Of a stretch of 40,424 nt of DNA, positions 1 to 8,451 are shown in pieces. Origin of the DNA: Bacteroidota bacterium (GTDB lineage Bacteria; Bacteroidota; Ignavibacteria; Kryptoniales; JAKASW01); NCBI GenBank assembly GCA_023480735.1, contig JAMCXB010000019.1, positions 1-40,424 of the forward strand. The letters are read 5' to 3'. The translations under genes and the position numbers were made by a program. Within the stretch, counting starts at the first letter, position 1, and every line of letters begins with the position of its first letter. The notes under the pieces are model-generated. The model saw nothing but the letters and a program-made list of their open reading frames with translations, was not told the origin of the DNA and made no database searches.

Positions 1-5
1 AGGCA

Positions 6-27
6 GCCATCCAATGAATTGGACGGC
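6..27. repeat. Hairpin, left boundary of the 1-473 hairpin cluster
   Basis: The arms GCCATCCAAT (6-15) and ATTGGACGGC (18-27) pair with one A-C mismatch. Read on the opposite strand that mismatch becomes a G-T wobble. The reverse complement matches the hairpin at 452-473 at 17 of 22 positions, and the differences are compensatory pairs or lie in the loop. It may be one end of a small element; the window edge prevents seeing what lies to its left. Confidence 0.6.
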
Positions 28-30
28 TAG

Positions 31-408
31 ATGACGCACAAACCCCTTTCGGGTTTCGTGCTTTTGGAAGGCGTCGATTTCAATCGATGCCTCGCAGAAG
101 CCACCGGCTTTGCCGGTGGTAGTTCACTGCAGTTGGGACTTCGTAAGGCACGTTACTTCGGCACTAAAAAAGTATTGTTTCAACTTGCAATGACGGCAGC
201 TGTTGCCAATTTTGCGCTGGTGGCTGCCAGGGCCGCCAATCTGTCTCCCTTTTTCTCTGCGCTTATATATGTATCCGTTCTTGTTGCCGCCACAACGCTC
301 CTGAGCTCCATAGCGAGTCAATGGTACTTGAACCTATCGACTCCCGCCGGCAGAACCCACCACCGCCCCCTCGACTTCACGAACATGGGTTTTCGGCCCG
401 GCTTCTAG
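31..408 (+). CDS. Possible small membrane protein (uncertain)
   Basis: An open frame of 125 codons whose first 30 or so codons run through the hairpins at 36-119, so the ATG at 31 is unlikely to be the true start. The ATG at 190 would give 72 residues. The C-terminal part has two hydrophobic stretches, roughly residues 50-70 and 74-98 of the long form, the second containing LIYVSVLVAATTLLSS, as expected for a small inner-membrane protein. The stop codon is followed nine bases later by a strong terminator at 418-449, which favours a transcribed unit. No Shine-Dalgarno sequence stands out before either start and no family was recognised. It could equally be chance open sequence inside a hairpin-bounded element. 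Confidence 0.3.
   Translation: MTHKPLSGFVLLEGVDFNRCLAEATGFAGGSSLQLGLRKARYFGTKKVLFQLAMTAAVANFALVAARAANLSPFFSALIYVSVLVAATTLLSSIASQWYLNLSTPAGRTHHRPLDFTNMGFRPGF
36..61. repeat. Short hairpin
   Basis: AAACCC (40-45) and GGGTTT (51-56) form a perfect stem around a CTTTC loop. GCAC (36-39) and GTGC (58-61) extend the stem past a one-base bulge. It is the second of four hairpins packed into the first 120 bases. Confidence 0.6.
70..91. repeat. Hairpin of the GGCGTCG family (copy 1)
   Basis: GGCGTCGATT pairs with AATCGATGCC around a TC loop region, with one G-T wobble. A close relative with GG/CC in place of GA/TC lies at 38977-38999, almost 39 kb away, in another hairpin-rich non-coding stretch. This suggests a dispersed repeat family in this genome. 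Confidence 0.65.
101..119. repeat. Perfect 8-bp GC-rich hairpin
   Basis: CCACCGGC (101-108) pairs perfectly with GCCGGTGG (112-119) around a TTT loop. It closes the run of four hairpins that starts at base 6. Confidence 0.65.
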
Positions 409-417
409 GACATATCG

Positions 418-449
418 TGAAACCCCGGTAGGGGGTTTCAGTTTTTTTT
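418..449 (+). terminator. Rho-independent terminator
   Basis: TGAAACCCC (418-426) and GGGGTTTCA (432-440) form a perfect 9-bp stem with a GGTAG loop. Eight consecutive T follow at 442-449. It ends whatever is transcribed rightwards through 31-408 and insulates the amidohydrolase gene. Confidence 0.85.
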
Positions 450-451
450 GA

Positions 452-473
452 GCCGTTCATTTTAATGAATGGC
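452..473. repeat. Hairpin, right boundary of the 1-473 hairpin cluster
   Basis: GCCGTTCATT (452-461) pairs with AATGAATGGC (464-473), with one G-T wobble. In inverted orientation it matches the hairpin at 6-27 at 17 of 22 positions, with paired substitutions at stem positions 6/17 and 9/14. Confidence 0.6.
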
Positions 474-570
474 GATGGTCTCACAAATTTGTCGCACACC
501 CATCGGAATCTTTGTTATGGTGAATTGCTGTTCCATTTTGTAAATTCATTGTAACTAGCGTGAAAATGAT

Positions 571-2328
571 ATGAACAACATAAGAATCTTCGCTGCCGTC
601 ATTCTGGCATTTAGTCTTGCGTCGTGCTCTCTTCCGAAGACGAAAGTAGACCTTCTCCTCACGAATGGACATTTCTATACTATGGACCCGCGAATACCGG
701 ATGCGGAGGCGGTCGCGGTCAGCGGCGGAAAGATCGTTGCCGTAGGGATGAGTCGTTGGATCACCTCCCGTTACGAAGGGAAAAAGACACTCGATTTGCG
801 CAACGCCTTCGTCCTGCCCGGTCTGATAGACGGTCATGCGCACATGGTAGGTCTCGGAATGAGTTTCACGACCGTGAATTTGACATCGGCGAGGACAGTG
901 GACGACGTTGTCAAGCTTGTGCAAAGCGCTGCATCAAAGATAGTCCCCGGCGGATGGATAAGGGGGACCGGGTGGAATGAACGTTTGTTGAGGCAAATCA
1001 ATTCTTCTCCGGCCGCCGTTCTGGACAAAGCCGTCCCAGGCTTTTACGTTTTCCTCGTGAGTTCGGGCGGTCAGGCGGTATGGGTCAACACGAAGGTGAT
1101 GGAGCTGGCGGGTGTTACAGCCTCCACAATCAGTCCAGCAGGCGGACTGATCATCAGGGGGAAGAATCGAGAGCCGTCGGGAATCTTTGTCGGTGCCGCG
1201 ATCAACCTGGTGGCGTCGCAGATTCCTCCGCCATCGGAATTGGAATTGCAGAATGCTATCACCCTCGCCGCGGATACGTGTGCACGGTACGGGATAACCG
1301 AAGTTCAAGACGCGGGAATAGATACAGGTGTCCTGCACGCTTACCAGGGGCTCGCGAGCAAAGGCGGCCTCAAGATCCGCATCTACGCGATGTATAACGG
1401 GAATGATACGACGCTTCCGGCAATATTGAAGCAGGGTCCTATATTGGGAGAGAAGGGTTACTTCACGATGCGAGCCGTGAGAGTGGACATGGACGGTCCG
1501 CTGAGTAATCGTTCGGCCGCGCTGGTATCGGCATATTCTGACGATCCCGGGAACTACGGGGAAACGTATCTTGGCGAGAAGGACCTGGAGAATCTAACCG
1601 TGGCTTCTCTTGCCTCAGGATTTCAGGTTTGCACGGAGGCGCACGGTGACCGGGGGATCGACGTTGTGCTGGATGCCTATCAGAAGGCGTTGAAAGCCGC
1701 CGGCATTTCCGACCCAAGATTAAGGGTTGAAGGAGTAGATGTCCTGTTGCCGGGGGACATTCGGCGATTTAAGGAGCTTGGAATCATTCCATCTATGCAG
1801 CCCGTGCAGTGCGTGTCCAATATGTACTGGGTAGAATCACGTGTCGGCCGAAGCCGCGTCAGGAGGACCTATGCATGGCAGTCACTCCTGAAAACCGGGA
1901 GCATCATAGTCGGCGGATCGGATTTTCCCGACGATAGTCCCGATCCGAGGATGGGAATCTACACGGCTGTTACGAGACAAGACATTGACGGCGTACCACA
2001 AACTTTTGGAGAGGCGGAAAAATATTTCTCGTTGACACCGGATGCGGCAGAAGATAGTTCGGATTTCAACGGCGGTTTCGTTCCGGAGCAAAGAATGACA
2101 ATAAACGAAGCCATCAAGTCGTTCACAATCTGGCCGGCATACGGCGCGTTCCAGGAGAAGGAAAAAGGGACAATATCTGTCGGAAAGTATGCCGACTTCA
2201 CGATTTTTGAGAAGGACTTTGTAGACGGACCTGTCGACAAGATTCCGTACGATACGATATTGGGAACAATCGTAGGAGGTAAGTTTGTCTACGTCGACAC
2301 GTCTGCGGCCAATTGGAGAATAAGATGA
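571..2328 (+). CDS. Amidohydrolase-3 family lipoprotein (YtcJ-like)
   Basis: A metal-dependent hydrolase of the amidohydrolase superfamily, subgroup amidohydrolase 3 (YtcJ / N-substituted formamide deformylase type); the substrate cannot be told from sequence. The N-terminus is a lipoprotein signal with lipobox LASC and acylated Cys19, so the enzyme is probably anchored in the envelope facing the periplasm. The short N-terminal beta domain contains LLTNGHFYTMDP near residue 30. The first metal-binding HxH is DGHAH, His89 and His91. Later come EAHGDRG, probably another ligand region, and the terminal GGSDFPDDSPDPRMG segment. The length of 585 is usual for the family. Its stop overlaps the start of the aldo/keto reductase, so the two are probably co-transcribed. 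Family is certain, reaction is not. Confidence 0.9.
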   Translation: MNNIRIFAAVILAFSLASCSLPKTKVDLLLTNGHFYTMDPRIPDAEAVAVSGGKIVAVGMSRWITSRYEGKKTLDLRNAFVLPGLIDGHAHMVGLGMSFTTVNLTSARTVDDVVKLVQSAASKIVPGGWIRGTGWNERLLRQINSSPAAVLDKAVPGFYVFLVSSGGQAVWVNTKVMELAGVTASTISPAGGLIIRGKNREPSGIFVGAAINLVASQIPPPSELELQNAITLAADTCARYGITEVQDAGIDTGVLHAYQGLASKGGLKIRIYAMYNGNDTTLPAILKQGPILGEKGYFTMRAVRVDMDGPLSNRSAALVSAYSDDPGNYGETYLGEKDLENLTVASLASGFQVCTEAHGDRGIDVVLDAYQKALKAAGISDPRLRVEGVDVLLPGDIRRFKELGIIPSMQPVQCVSNMYWVESRVGRSRVRRTYAWQSLLKTGSIIVGGSDFPDDSPDPRMGIYTAVTRQDIDGVPQTFGEAEKYFSLTPDAAEDSSDFNGGFVPEQRMTINEAIKSFTIWPAYGAFQEKEKGTISVGKYADFTIFEKDFVDGPVDKIPYDTILGTIVGGKFVYVDTSAANWRIR

Positions 2329-3284
2329 AATACCGAAGGCTTGGCAAAACTAATTTCGAAGTAAGCGAAATCGGATATGGAACCTGGGGAATGGGCGGGA
2401 ATATGTGGCTCGACGGAACCGATGAAGAAGCCATCAAGTCCCTTCATCATGCATTCGATCTCGGTGTAAATTTTGTAGACACCGCACTCGCTTACGGTAA
2501 AGGTCATAGCGAAGAACTGATTGCAGGAGTTCTCAGGGAGAGGAAAGAGCGAATCTATGTCGCCACGAAGATCCCGCCCTTGAACAACAGGTGGCCAGCG
2601 CCCGACGGTGTTCCACTTCGTGAAACATTCACTTACGACCACATCATCAAATCCACGGAGTCCAGCTTAAGGAATTTGAAAGTCGATTGTCTCGACATTC
2701 AGCAATTTCACGTGTGGAATGATGAGTGGGTGCATGAGAACGAGTGGAAGGATGCCGTTCTGAGATTGAAAGACGAAGGCAAGGTGAAGTTCTGGGGGAT
2801 ATCGATAAACGATCATCAGCCTGAAAACGGAATTGAAGCGGCACGAACGGGACTGATAGATGCTTTCCAGGTGATATACAATATTTTTGACCAATCCCCG
2901 GAAGACGAACTCTTTTCATTTTGCCGGAAGAGCGACGTAGGCATCATAGCGCGCGTGCCATTCGATGAGGGCTCTCTGACGGGAACGATAAGACCCGATA
3001 CTACTTTTCAGGAAGGTGATTTCAGAAGCAGGTATTTTACTCCCGAACGCAAAAGAGAAGTCGTAAAACGTGTTGACCAACTCAAAGGACTGCTCGATCA
3101 CGAGGCGGTCTCTATTACGGAACTGGCATTAAGGTATGTCCTGCATCATCCGGCAGTCTCCACGGTCATTCCGGGAATGAGGAGAGTCCGTCACGTTGAA
3201 GGCAACTGTGCGGTATCCGACGGAAAGAAACTTTCGGACGCGGTCGTGTCTGAATTGAAAAAATATCGGTGGAATTACAGATGA
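2325..3284 (+). CDS. Aldo/keto reductase
   Basis: An NAD(P)H-dependent oxidoreductase of the aldo/keto reductase family, a TIM barrel that reduces aldehydes or ketones to alcohols; the substrate is unknown. It opens with the family hallmark YRRLGKTNFEVSEIGYGTW. The catalytic tetrad is complete: Asp52 and Tyr57 in VDTALAYGKG, Lys82 in VATKIPP and His129 in IQQFHVW. The length of 319 is normal. I start at the ATG at 2325 because GGAGA lies six bases upstream and the ATGA overlap with the amidohydrolase stop suggests translational coupling; a TTG at 2313 in the same frame is less likely. It is probably cytoplasmic, since there is no signal peptide. The neighbour suggests shared metabolism of some small organic compound, which is inference. 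Confidence 0.92.
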   Translation: MKYRRLGKTNFEVSEIGYGTWGMGGNMWLDGTDEEAIKSLHHAFDLGVNFVDTALAYGKGHSEELIAGVLRERKERIYVATKIPPLNNRWPAPDGVPLRETFTYDHIIKSTESSLRNLKVDCLDIQQFHVWNDEWVHENEWKDAVLRLKDEGKVKFWGISINDHQPENGIEAARTGLIDAFQVIYNIFDQSPEDELFSFCRKSDVGIIARVPFDEGSLTGTIRPDTTFQEGDFRSRYFTPERKREVVKRVDQLKGLLDHEAVSITELALRYVLHHPAVSTVIPGMRRVRHVEGNCAVSDGKKLSDAVVSELKKYRWNYR

Positions 3285-3352
3285 AGTAGGGAATAGTTGA
3301 GCCTGGCGTTTTCCGCTTCATTGAATGTGTGTGAAAAGTAAGGGAGGATTTC

Positions 3353-3835
3353 ATGGATATTAAGACAGTTAAAATCGAAAAACCCGAAGACGTCAACTTC
3401 ATCCTCGGGCAGTCACACTTTATCAAGACCATAGAAGATTTGCATGAAGCAATAGTCCAGACCGTTCCTCAAATGAGATTTGGGATAGCCTTTTGTGAGT
3501 CTTCAGGGCCGGCGCTCGTACGTTTCTCGGGTAACGATGATGAGCTGGTGGAAATCGCAAAGAGAAATGCGGTGAATATTTCTGCGGGACATTCATTTGT
3601 GATCTTCATGCGGGATGGATTTCCATTAAACATACTCAACGCTGTGAAGAATATTCCCGAGGTGGCGGGAATATACTGTGCCACAGGGAACCCCGCCGAA
3701 ATAATTGTAGCAGAGACCGACCAAGGGTGCGGAATTCTGGGGGTTATCGATGGAGTCAAACCAAAGGGAATTGAAACGGAGTCGGATAAACTTGCCCGTC
3801 ACGATTTCCTGAGAAAGATCGGATACAAGCTTTAA
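3353..3835 (+). CDS. Adenosine-specific kinase family protein
   Basis: A 160-residue protein of the Pfam adenosine-specific kinase family (Adenosine_kin), known mainly from archaea and some anaerobic bacteria. It is recognised by the conserved run VNFILGQSHFIKTIEDLHEA, then FGIAFCESSGPALVRFSGND, AGHSFVIFMRDGFP, and CATGNPAEIIVAETDQG followed by GILGVIDG. It covers the whole small domain at the usual length. The function is adopted from the family name and is thinly documented in bacteria. An excellent Shine-Dalgarno sequence (AGGGAGG) sits before the ATG. It lies between the reductase and the efflux operon with gaps of 68 and 52 bases, so it could belong to either transcript. Confidence 0.85.
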   Translation: MDIKTVKIEKPEDVNFILGQSHFIKTIEDLHEAIVQTVPQMRFGIAFCESSGPALVRFSGNDDELVEIAKRNAVNISAGHSFVIFMRDGFPLNILNAVKNIPEVAGIYCATGNPAEIIVAETDQGCGILGVIDGVKPKGIETESDKLARHDFLRKIGYKL

Positions 3836-3887
3836 TCGAACTTCTCTTCAAATTCGCCGTCTATAATCAAAATCAATGTTGGAGACT

Positions 3888-5150
3888 ATGAAGAAGTATA
3901 TACTTTTATGCCTGATTGCGCCTGCGGTTGCTTTTGGACAAGCCGATACATTGACTCTTGAACAGTGCGTGCAGATTGCACTGAAACACAATCCGCAGAT
4001 AACGGTGGCCGAAGGGGGCATGGAGTCGTCTAAGTCGGATCTGAAACTGGCCAGGTCAACCCTGTTTCCGCAAATCTCGGGAAGTGTCGGAGTCTCGAGG
4101 AACGGGGGTACTTTCCTGTTGGGCAACATTGTCCGCAGCGGTCAGTTCAACAGTTACACCGCCGGTTTCCAGGGACAACAGCTGATATTTGACTTTGGCA
4201 AGACCTACTCGAGGATTGCTGCGTCATCGGATTTGGTAGATGCCTCCGATCAGAGTTTGAGGGCTACGAGGCAGAACGTCATAGTGAATACCTATGTCGC
4301 CTATTTTAATTATCTAGCCGCGCTCCGTGTCAGGGAGGTGGACACTGAGACCGTTTCGCAAGCAGAGGATCATCTCCGCCAGGCGCAGGCTTTTTACAAA
4401 GCGGGGACCGTGCCACAATACGACGTCGTAAATGCCGAGGTGACCGTTGCGAACTCGAGAGTAAGCTTAATCCAAGCGGACAATAACGTGAAGGTCGCCC
4501 GCATCCAGCTTGAGAATGTGATAGGAGAGAAGCTCCCCGAGAATTTTGCTCTTAAAGATGTTCTCGGCGTGTCCCATGTTGAGATCAACCTGCAGACAGC
4601 AATTGAGACCGCAATTAAGAACCGTCCGGAACTTCTTCAAAGTCAGGCGCAGGTCGAGGCAAGCAAAGCGCTGTTGACCTCTGCGTGGACAAGCGACATG
4701 CCTACAATCGATGCTGCCGGTGGATACAACTGGAGAGGGCTGGCGCCTACTCCGCTGTACAGCGGTTGGAATGTAGGAGTCACTCTTTCGCTCCCGATAT
4801 TCGAAGGGTTCGCGCTCGATGCCGGCATAGATCAGGCAAAAGCAAACCTTAAGAGTGCGCGAGCGTCTAATGATTTAGTTATGCAATCATTATACTTAGA
4901 AGTTCAGCAGGACGAATTCGCGTTGGAGGAAGCCAGCCAGAGAATCCAGGCGGCGAAAAAACTCGTTCAGCAGGCTACCGAGGCATTGCGGCTGGCCGTG
5001 GGGGAATACAACTCAGGGACCGGAAGCGCTCTCGAGACCACAGACGCACAGGTCTCTCTGGCGAATGCCCGGATTACCCACATCCAGTCACTCTACGATT
5101 ACAATGTCTCCTATGCACAACTTGAGAGAGCAATGGGAGTGATAAAGTAA
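3888..5150 (+). CDS. TolC-family outer-membrane efflux protein
   Basis: The outer-membrane channel of a tripartite exporter. The signal peptide MKKYILLCLIAPAVAFGQA is followed by the typical TolC opening LTLEQCVQIALKHNPQI and two outer-membrane-factor repeats, each with long coiled-coil helices: AEDHLRQAQAFYKAGTVPQY near residue 160 and a second near 360 with ALRLAVGEYNSGTG. The length of 420 is usual. I prefer the ATG at 3888 because GGAG lies just upstream and the signal peptide begins there; the ATG at 3876 in the same frame adds four residues but has no ribosome site. It is first in a row with adaptor, ATPase and permease, all tightly spaced, so it forms the pore of the same pump. Confidence 0.93.
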   Translation: MKKYILLCLIAPAVAFGQADTLTLEQCVQIALKHNPQITVAEGGMESSKSDLKLARSTLFPQISGSVGVSRNGGTFLLGNIVRSGQFNSYTAGFQGQQLIFDFGKTYSRIAASSDLVDASDQSLRATRQNVIVNTYVAYFNYLAALRVREVDTETVSQAEDHLRQAQAFYKAGTVPQYDVVNAEVTVANSRVSLIQADNNVKVARIQLENVIGEKLPENFALKDVLGVSHVEINLQTAIETAIKNRPELLQSQAQVEASKALLTSAWTSDMPTIDAAGGYNWRGLAPTPLYSGWNVGVTLSLPIFEGFALDAGIDQAKANLKSARASNDLVMQSLYLEVQQDEFALEEASQRIQAAKKLVQQATEALRLAVGEYNSGTGSALETTDAQVSLANARITHIQSLYDYNVSYAQLERAMGVIK

Positions 5151-5169
5151 AATTGGAAGAAAAGGCGAT

Positions 5170-6456
5170 ATGAAAAAGAAAAGACTTGTTACAGCCGTAA
5201 TCCTTCTGCTCGTAATCAGCGGAGCAGTTGTTTTCTTCACGAGAAGTGCGAAGACTCAGGACGCACAGTGGCTGACCCTTAACGTCACCCGCGGTAATGT
5301 TGATGTGGTGGTTACTGCAACCGGCACACTGGCGGCCGACACGACAGTTCAGATCGGGACACAAGTCTCAGGAACTATTTCAAGACTCTTCGCTGACTGG
5401 AATTCCCACGTGAGACAGGGTCAGACCATCGCTATGCTGGATACCACATTTCTGTGGGCAGCCGTGCAGCAAGCCGACGCTAATTTGCGGAAGGCGGAGG
5501 TTGCAGCCGACCTGGCAAAGACTACTCTCGACCGTGTCAAGAAGTTATACGCAAAAAATCTTGATTCGCAATCGGATTATGACACGGCATTGTCGAATTA
5601 CCAGACTGCACAGGCCAGTGTCGGCATCGCACAGACTGCACTTGACCAGGCAAAGATTAACCTGGGATACGCAACTATTAAATCTCCAATCACCGGTGTT
5701 GTTATATCGAGGAACGTGGATATCGGCCAGACGGTTGCTTCAAGTTTCAGTACCCCGACACTGTTTACTATTGCAAACAATCTTTCCGATATGCAAGTAC
5801 AGGCTTCCGTTGACGAAGGCGACATAGGAAACGTGAAGGTTGGTGAGAAAGTCACATTTACAGTCGATGCCTATCCGAATGATGTTTTTAAGGGCAAGGT
5901 AACTCAGATCAGGTTGCAGCCGTCAACCGTTCAAAATGTCGTGGAGTATACGGTCATAATCGATGTTCCCAATCCTGACTTGAAGCTTTTGCCAGGAATG
6001 ACCGCGAATCTGACGATAGAAGTGGCGCAGGCAAAGGATGTTCTGAAAGTCCCGACTACCGCGCTGAGGTTTATGCCTCCAAGTCAGTATATGGCTCAAT
6101 TAGCAAAGGCAATTCCGGACTCGGTGAGAGAAAGATTTCGACAGAGATTTCAGAAATTTCACGGTCAAAACGGAGGAGGCGACTTTGCCGGAGCAGGGAA
6201 TCGAGGTCCCGGACAGCCCGGCGGTGGAATGAATTATCAGGACAGGGACCTTACTCCCGGGAGCTACTTCATAGTCTGGGTGCTCGATGGAAAACAGATA
6301 AAACCTGTTCGTGTCCAAATAGGACTCTCTGACGGTACGAATACTCAAGTCGAAGGCAATCTAAAACCCGGAGAGCCCGTGATAGTTGGTATGCTTTCGA
6401 GCGGGGCCGGTAACCAGGCTCAGTCAAATCCGTTTATGGCGAGGAGGAGGTTCTAA
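5170..6456 (+). CDS. MacA-like periplasmic adaptor (HlyD/RND family)
   Basis: The membrane-fusion protein that links the MacB-type transporter to the TolC channel. It has an N-terminal membrane anchor at about residues 5-25. A lipoyl half-motif follows, with ATGTLAADTTVQIGTQVSG. An alpha-helical hairpin spans about residues 95-160. The second lipoyl half contains ATIKSPITGVVISRNVDIGQ, and beta-barrel and membrane-proximal domains follow. Residues about 332-358 are a glycine-rich insert (GGGDFAGAGNRGPGQPGGG) within the C-terminal domain, which is not typical of E. coli MacA. It lies 19 bases after tolC, with its stop four bases before the ATPase start. The substrate may be a drug, peptide or lipid; sequence does not decide. 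Confidence 0.92.
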   Translation: MKKKRLVTAVILLLVISGAVVFFTRSAKTQDAQWLTLNVTRGNVDVVVTATGTLAADTTVQIGTQVSGTISRLFADWNSHVRQGQTIAMLDTTFLWAAVQQADANLRKAEVAADLAKTTLDRVKKLYAKNLDSQSDYDTALSNYQTAQASVGIAQTALDQAKINLGYATIKSPITGVVISRNVDIGQTVASSFSTPTLFTIANNLSDMQVQASVDEGDIGNVKVGEKVTFTVDAYPNDVFKGKVTQIRLQPSTVQNVVEYTVIIDVPNPDLKLLPGMTANLTIEVAQAKDVLKVPTTALRFMPPSQYMAQLAKAIPDSVRERFRQRFQKFHGQNGGGDFAGAGNRGPGQPGGGMNYQDRDLTPGSYFIVWVLDGKQIKPVRVQIGLSDGTNTQVEGNLKPGEPVIVGMLSSGAGNQAQSNPFMARRRF

Positions 6457-6460
6457 GCCG

Positions 6461-7216
6461 GTGGCAGATCCTATTATATCAGTCAAGCATCTTGTTAAGA
6501 TTTACAGGATGGGAGACGTTGAGGTCCACGCGCTTCGCGGAATTAACCTCGATATAAACCGGGGCGAGTTCGCCGCCATAATGGGAGCAAGCGGCTCCGG
6601 CAAGTCGACCTTCATGAATATCATAGGCTGCCTTGACACTCCGACAAGCGGCGAATACCTGCTCGATGGAGTCGAGGTCGCAAAACTGGACCGCGATGAA
6701 CTCGCGAAGCTGAGGAACAAGAAACTCGGTTTTGTTTTCCAGGCTTTCAATCTATTACCGAGGACGACGGCGTTGGAGAACGTGGAACTGCCTCTCTTGT
6801 ACTCCAACAATCATTCTTCTTCACAGAGGCGCGAGAGGGCAATGGCAGCGTTGGAAGCTGTCGGACTTGCGGAGCGTGCGGGCCATTACTCGAATCAACT
6901 TTCGGGCGGGCAGCAGCAGCGAGTGGCAATTGCACGGTCGCTCGTAAACGACCCGGTTGTAATCCTGGCCGACGAGCCGACGGGGAACCTCGATACACGG
7001 ACCAGCGTGGAAGTCATAGAGATATTTCAGAAGCTTAACGAGAAGGGGATCACCGTTGTTCTCGTGACTCACGAACCGGACATCGCCCAGTTTTCGGGCC
7101 GAAACATTGTGTTCAGAGACGGGAAAGTCAGCAAGATCATTGAAGTAGAGAATAGAAAAATCGCAGCCGAAGAACTTCCAAAGATACCGCTGCCAATGGA
7201 TGAGCTAGAGTCATGA
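6461..7216 (+). CDS. ABC transporter ATP-binding protein, MacB/LolD type
   Basis: The nucleotide-binding subunit that powers the neighbouring permease. It has Walker [10 protein letters not shown] (42-50), Q-loop [11 protein letters not shown], signature LSGGQQQR (147-154), Walker B with [11 protein letters not shown] (168-178) and switch histidine in VTHEPD. The start is set at the GTG at 6461, ten bases after AGGAGG and four after the adaptor stop. Here the protein begins [18 protein letters not shown], exactly as relatives do; a longer in-frame extension would run back into the adaptor gene. Its stop overlaps the permease start by ATGA. Unlike E. coli MacB, ATPase and permease are separate polypeptides. 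Confidence 0.93.
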   Translation: MADPIISVKHLVKIYRMGDVEVHALRGINLDINRGEFAAIMGASGSGKSTFMNIIGCLDTPTSGEYLLDGVEVAKLDRDELAKLRNKKLGFVFQAFNLLPRTTALENVELPLLYSNNHSSSQRRERAMAALEAVGLAERAGHYSNQLSGGQQQRVAIARSLVNDPVVILADEPTGNLDTRTSVEVIEIFQKLNEKGITVVLVTHEPDIAQFSGRNIVFRDGKVSKIIEVENRKIAAEELPKIPLPMDELES

Positions 7217-8433
7217 ATATCCTGAATGTGTTTAGAGTTTCTTATCGTTCGCTAGGAAGGAATAAACTTCGGTCTTTCCTGACGATGCTTGGAATAATAA
7301 TCGGCGTTGCGGCAGTTATCGCGATGCTTGCCATCGGACAGGGTGCGAGCAATGCAGTGAAGCAGCAGATTGCAGGGTTAGGCACTAACGTAGTGATAGT
7401 TTTTCCATTTGCGTCGACGCAGGGGAACGTACGCTTCCAGGCGGGCGAAACATCCAGGTTGACCGAGAGCGATGCCGTGGCAATCGCGGCTCAGTGTCCG
7501 GCGGTCAAGTACGTTACGCCGGTCGTCAGGGTCGTTACCCAGATAATTGCCGGCACGCAGAATTGGAGAACCTCTGTGATGGGCGCTTATCCGGACTTTG
7601 AGCAAATACGAAACTGGCCCGTTCAGAGCGGCAGCTATTTCACTCAATCCGATGAACGCACTGCCGCCAAGGTTTGCATTCTGGGTCAAACCGTTGCCGA
7701 CAACTTGTTTGGCACCGGTTCGATTCCGCTCGGCGCAACCGTGCAGATCAGGAACCTGCCGTTCAGGGTGGTTGGGATCCTAGCGTCAAAAGGTCAAAGT
7801 GCCATGGGCCAGGACAATGATGATATTGTAATAGCCCCATTCTCCACCGTTCAGCAGAAACTTGCTGGGACGATCTATGCCAACATGCTTTTTGCGTCTG
7901 CCATCTCCCCTCAGGCAGTGAACACTGCAGTGGATGAGATAACCCAGTTTCTTCGAATCAAACATAACCTAAGGTCGTGGCAGGCGAACGATTTTACCGT
8001 TCGTACTCAAACTGAAATTGCCAGTACCGCAGATGCAACAACACAGACGATGACTCTTCTGCTTGCAAGCGTGGCAGCTATATCTCTCATAGTCGGTGGA
8101 ATTGGAATAATGAACATCATGCTGGTGTCGGTAACTGAGAGGACTCGTGAAATCGGAATCAGAATGGCAGTTGGAGCGAGAGGGGGCGACGTGTTGACAC
8201 AATTCCTGATTGAAGCGCTGACGCTGAGTCTCGTCGGCGGTCTCATCGGCGTAATCCTCGGTGTCCTGACTTCAAGATTCGTGTCAAATATTCAGAAATG
8301 GCCGGTCGTCATTGCCCCTCAGTCAGTCGGTCTCGCGTTCCTATTCGCCGCTGTAATCGGAATATTCTTTGGTTGGTATCCCGCCCGAAAAGCCGCGAAT
8401 TTGAACCCGATAGAGGCTCTAAGGTACGAATAA
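7213..8433 (+). CDS. MacB-type ABC permease (FtsX domain)
   Basis: The membrane subunit of the exporter. The N-terminal helix contains KLRSFLTMLGIIIGVAAVIAM, about residues 17-40. A large periplasmic MacB_PCD domain follows at about 45-270. The FtsX domain has three terminal helices (LLASVAAISLIVGGIGIMNI, the FLIEALTLSLVGGLIGVILG region, and AFLFAAVIGIFFGWYPA). TERTREIGIRMAVGA, the coupling motif of this family, precedes the second of these. The length of 406 is typical. It is translationally coupled to the ATPase gene by ATGA. With TolC and the adaptor it makes a complete MacAB-TolC-like mechanotransmission exporter. Confidence 0.93.
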   Translation: MNILNVFRVSYRSLGRNKLRSFLTMLGIIIGVAAVIAMLAIGQGASNAVKQQIAGLGTNVVIVFPFASTQGNVRFQAGETSRLTESDAVAIAAQCPAVKYVTPVVRVVTQIIAGTQNWRTSVMGAYPDFEQIRNWPVQSGSYFTQSDERTAAKVCILGQTVADNLFGTGSIPLGATVQIRNLPFRVVGILASKGQSAMGQDNDDIVIAPFSTVQQKLAGTIYANMLFASAISPQAVNTAVDEITQFLRIKHNLRSWQANDFTVRTQTEIASTADATTQTMTLLLASVAAISLIVGGIGIMNIMLVSVTERTREIGIRMAVGARGGDVLTQFLIEALTLSLVGGLIGVILGVLTSRFVSNIQKWPVVIAPQSVGLAFLFAAVIGIFFGWYPARKAANLNPIEALRYE

Positions 8434-8451
8434 CAGGAGAGATGGGAATTA

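Noticed and set aside
6386-6460. Longer start for the MacB-type ATPase
   Set aside because: It overlaps the adaptor gene in another frame, while GTG 6461 has a strong ribosome site and matches the family N-terminus.
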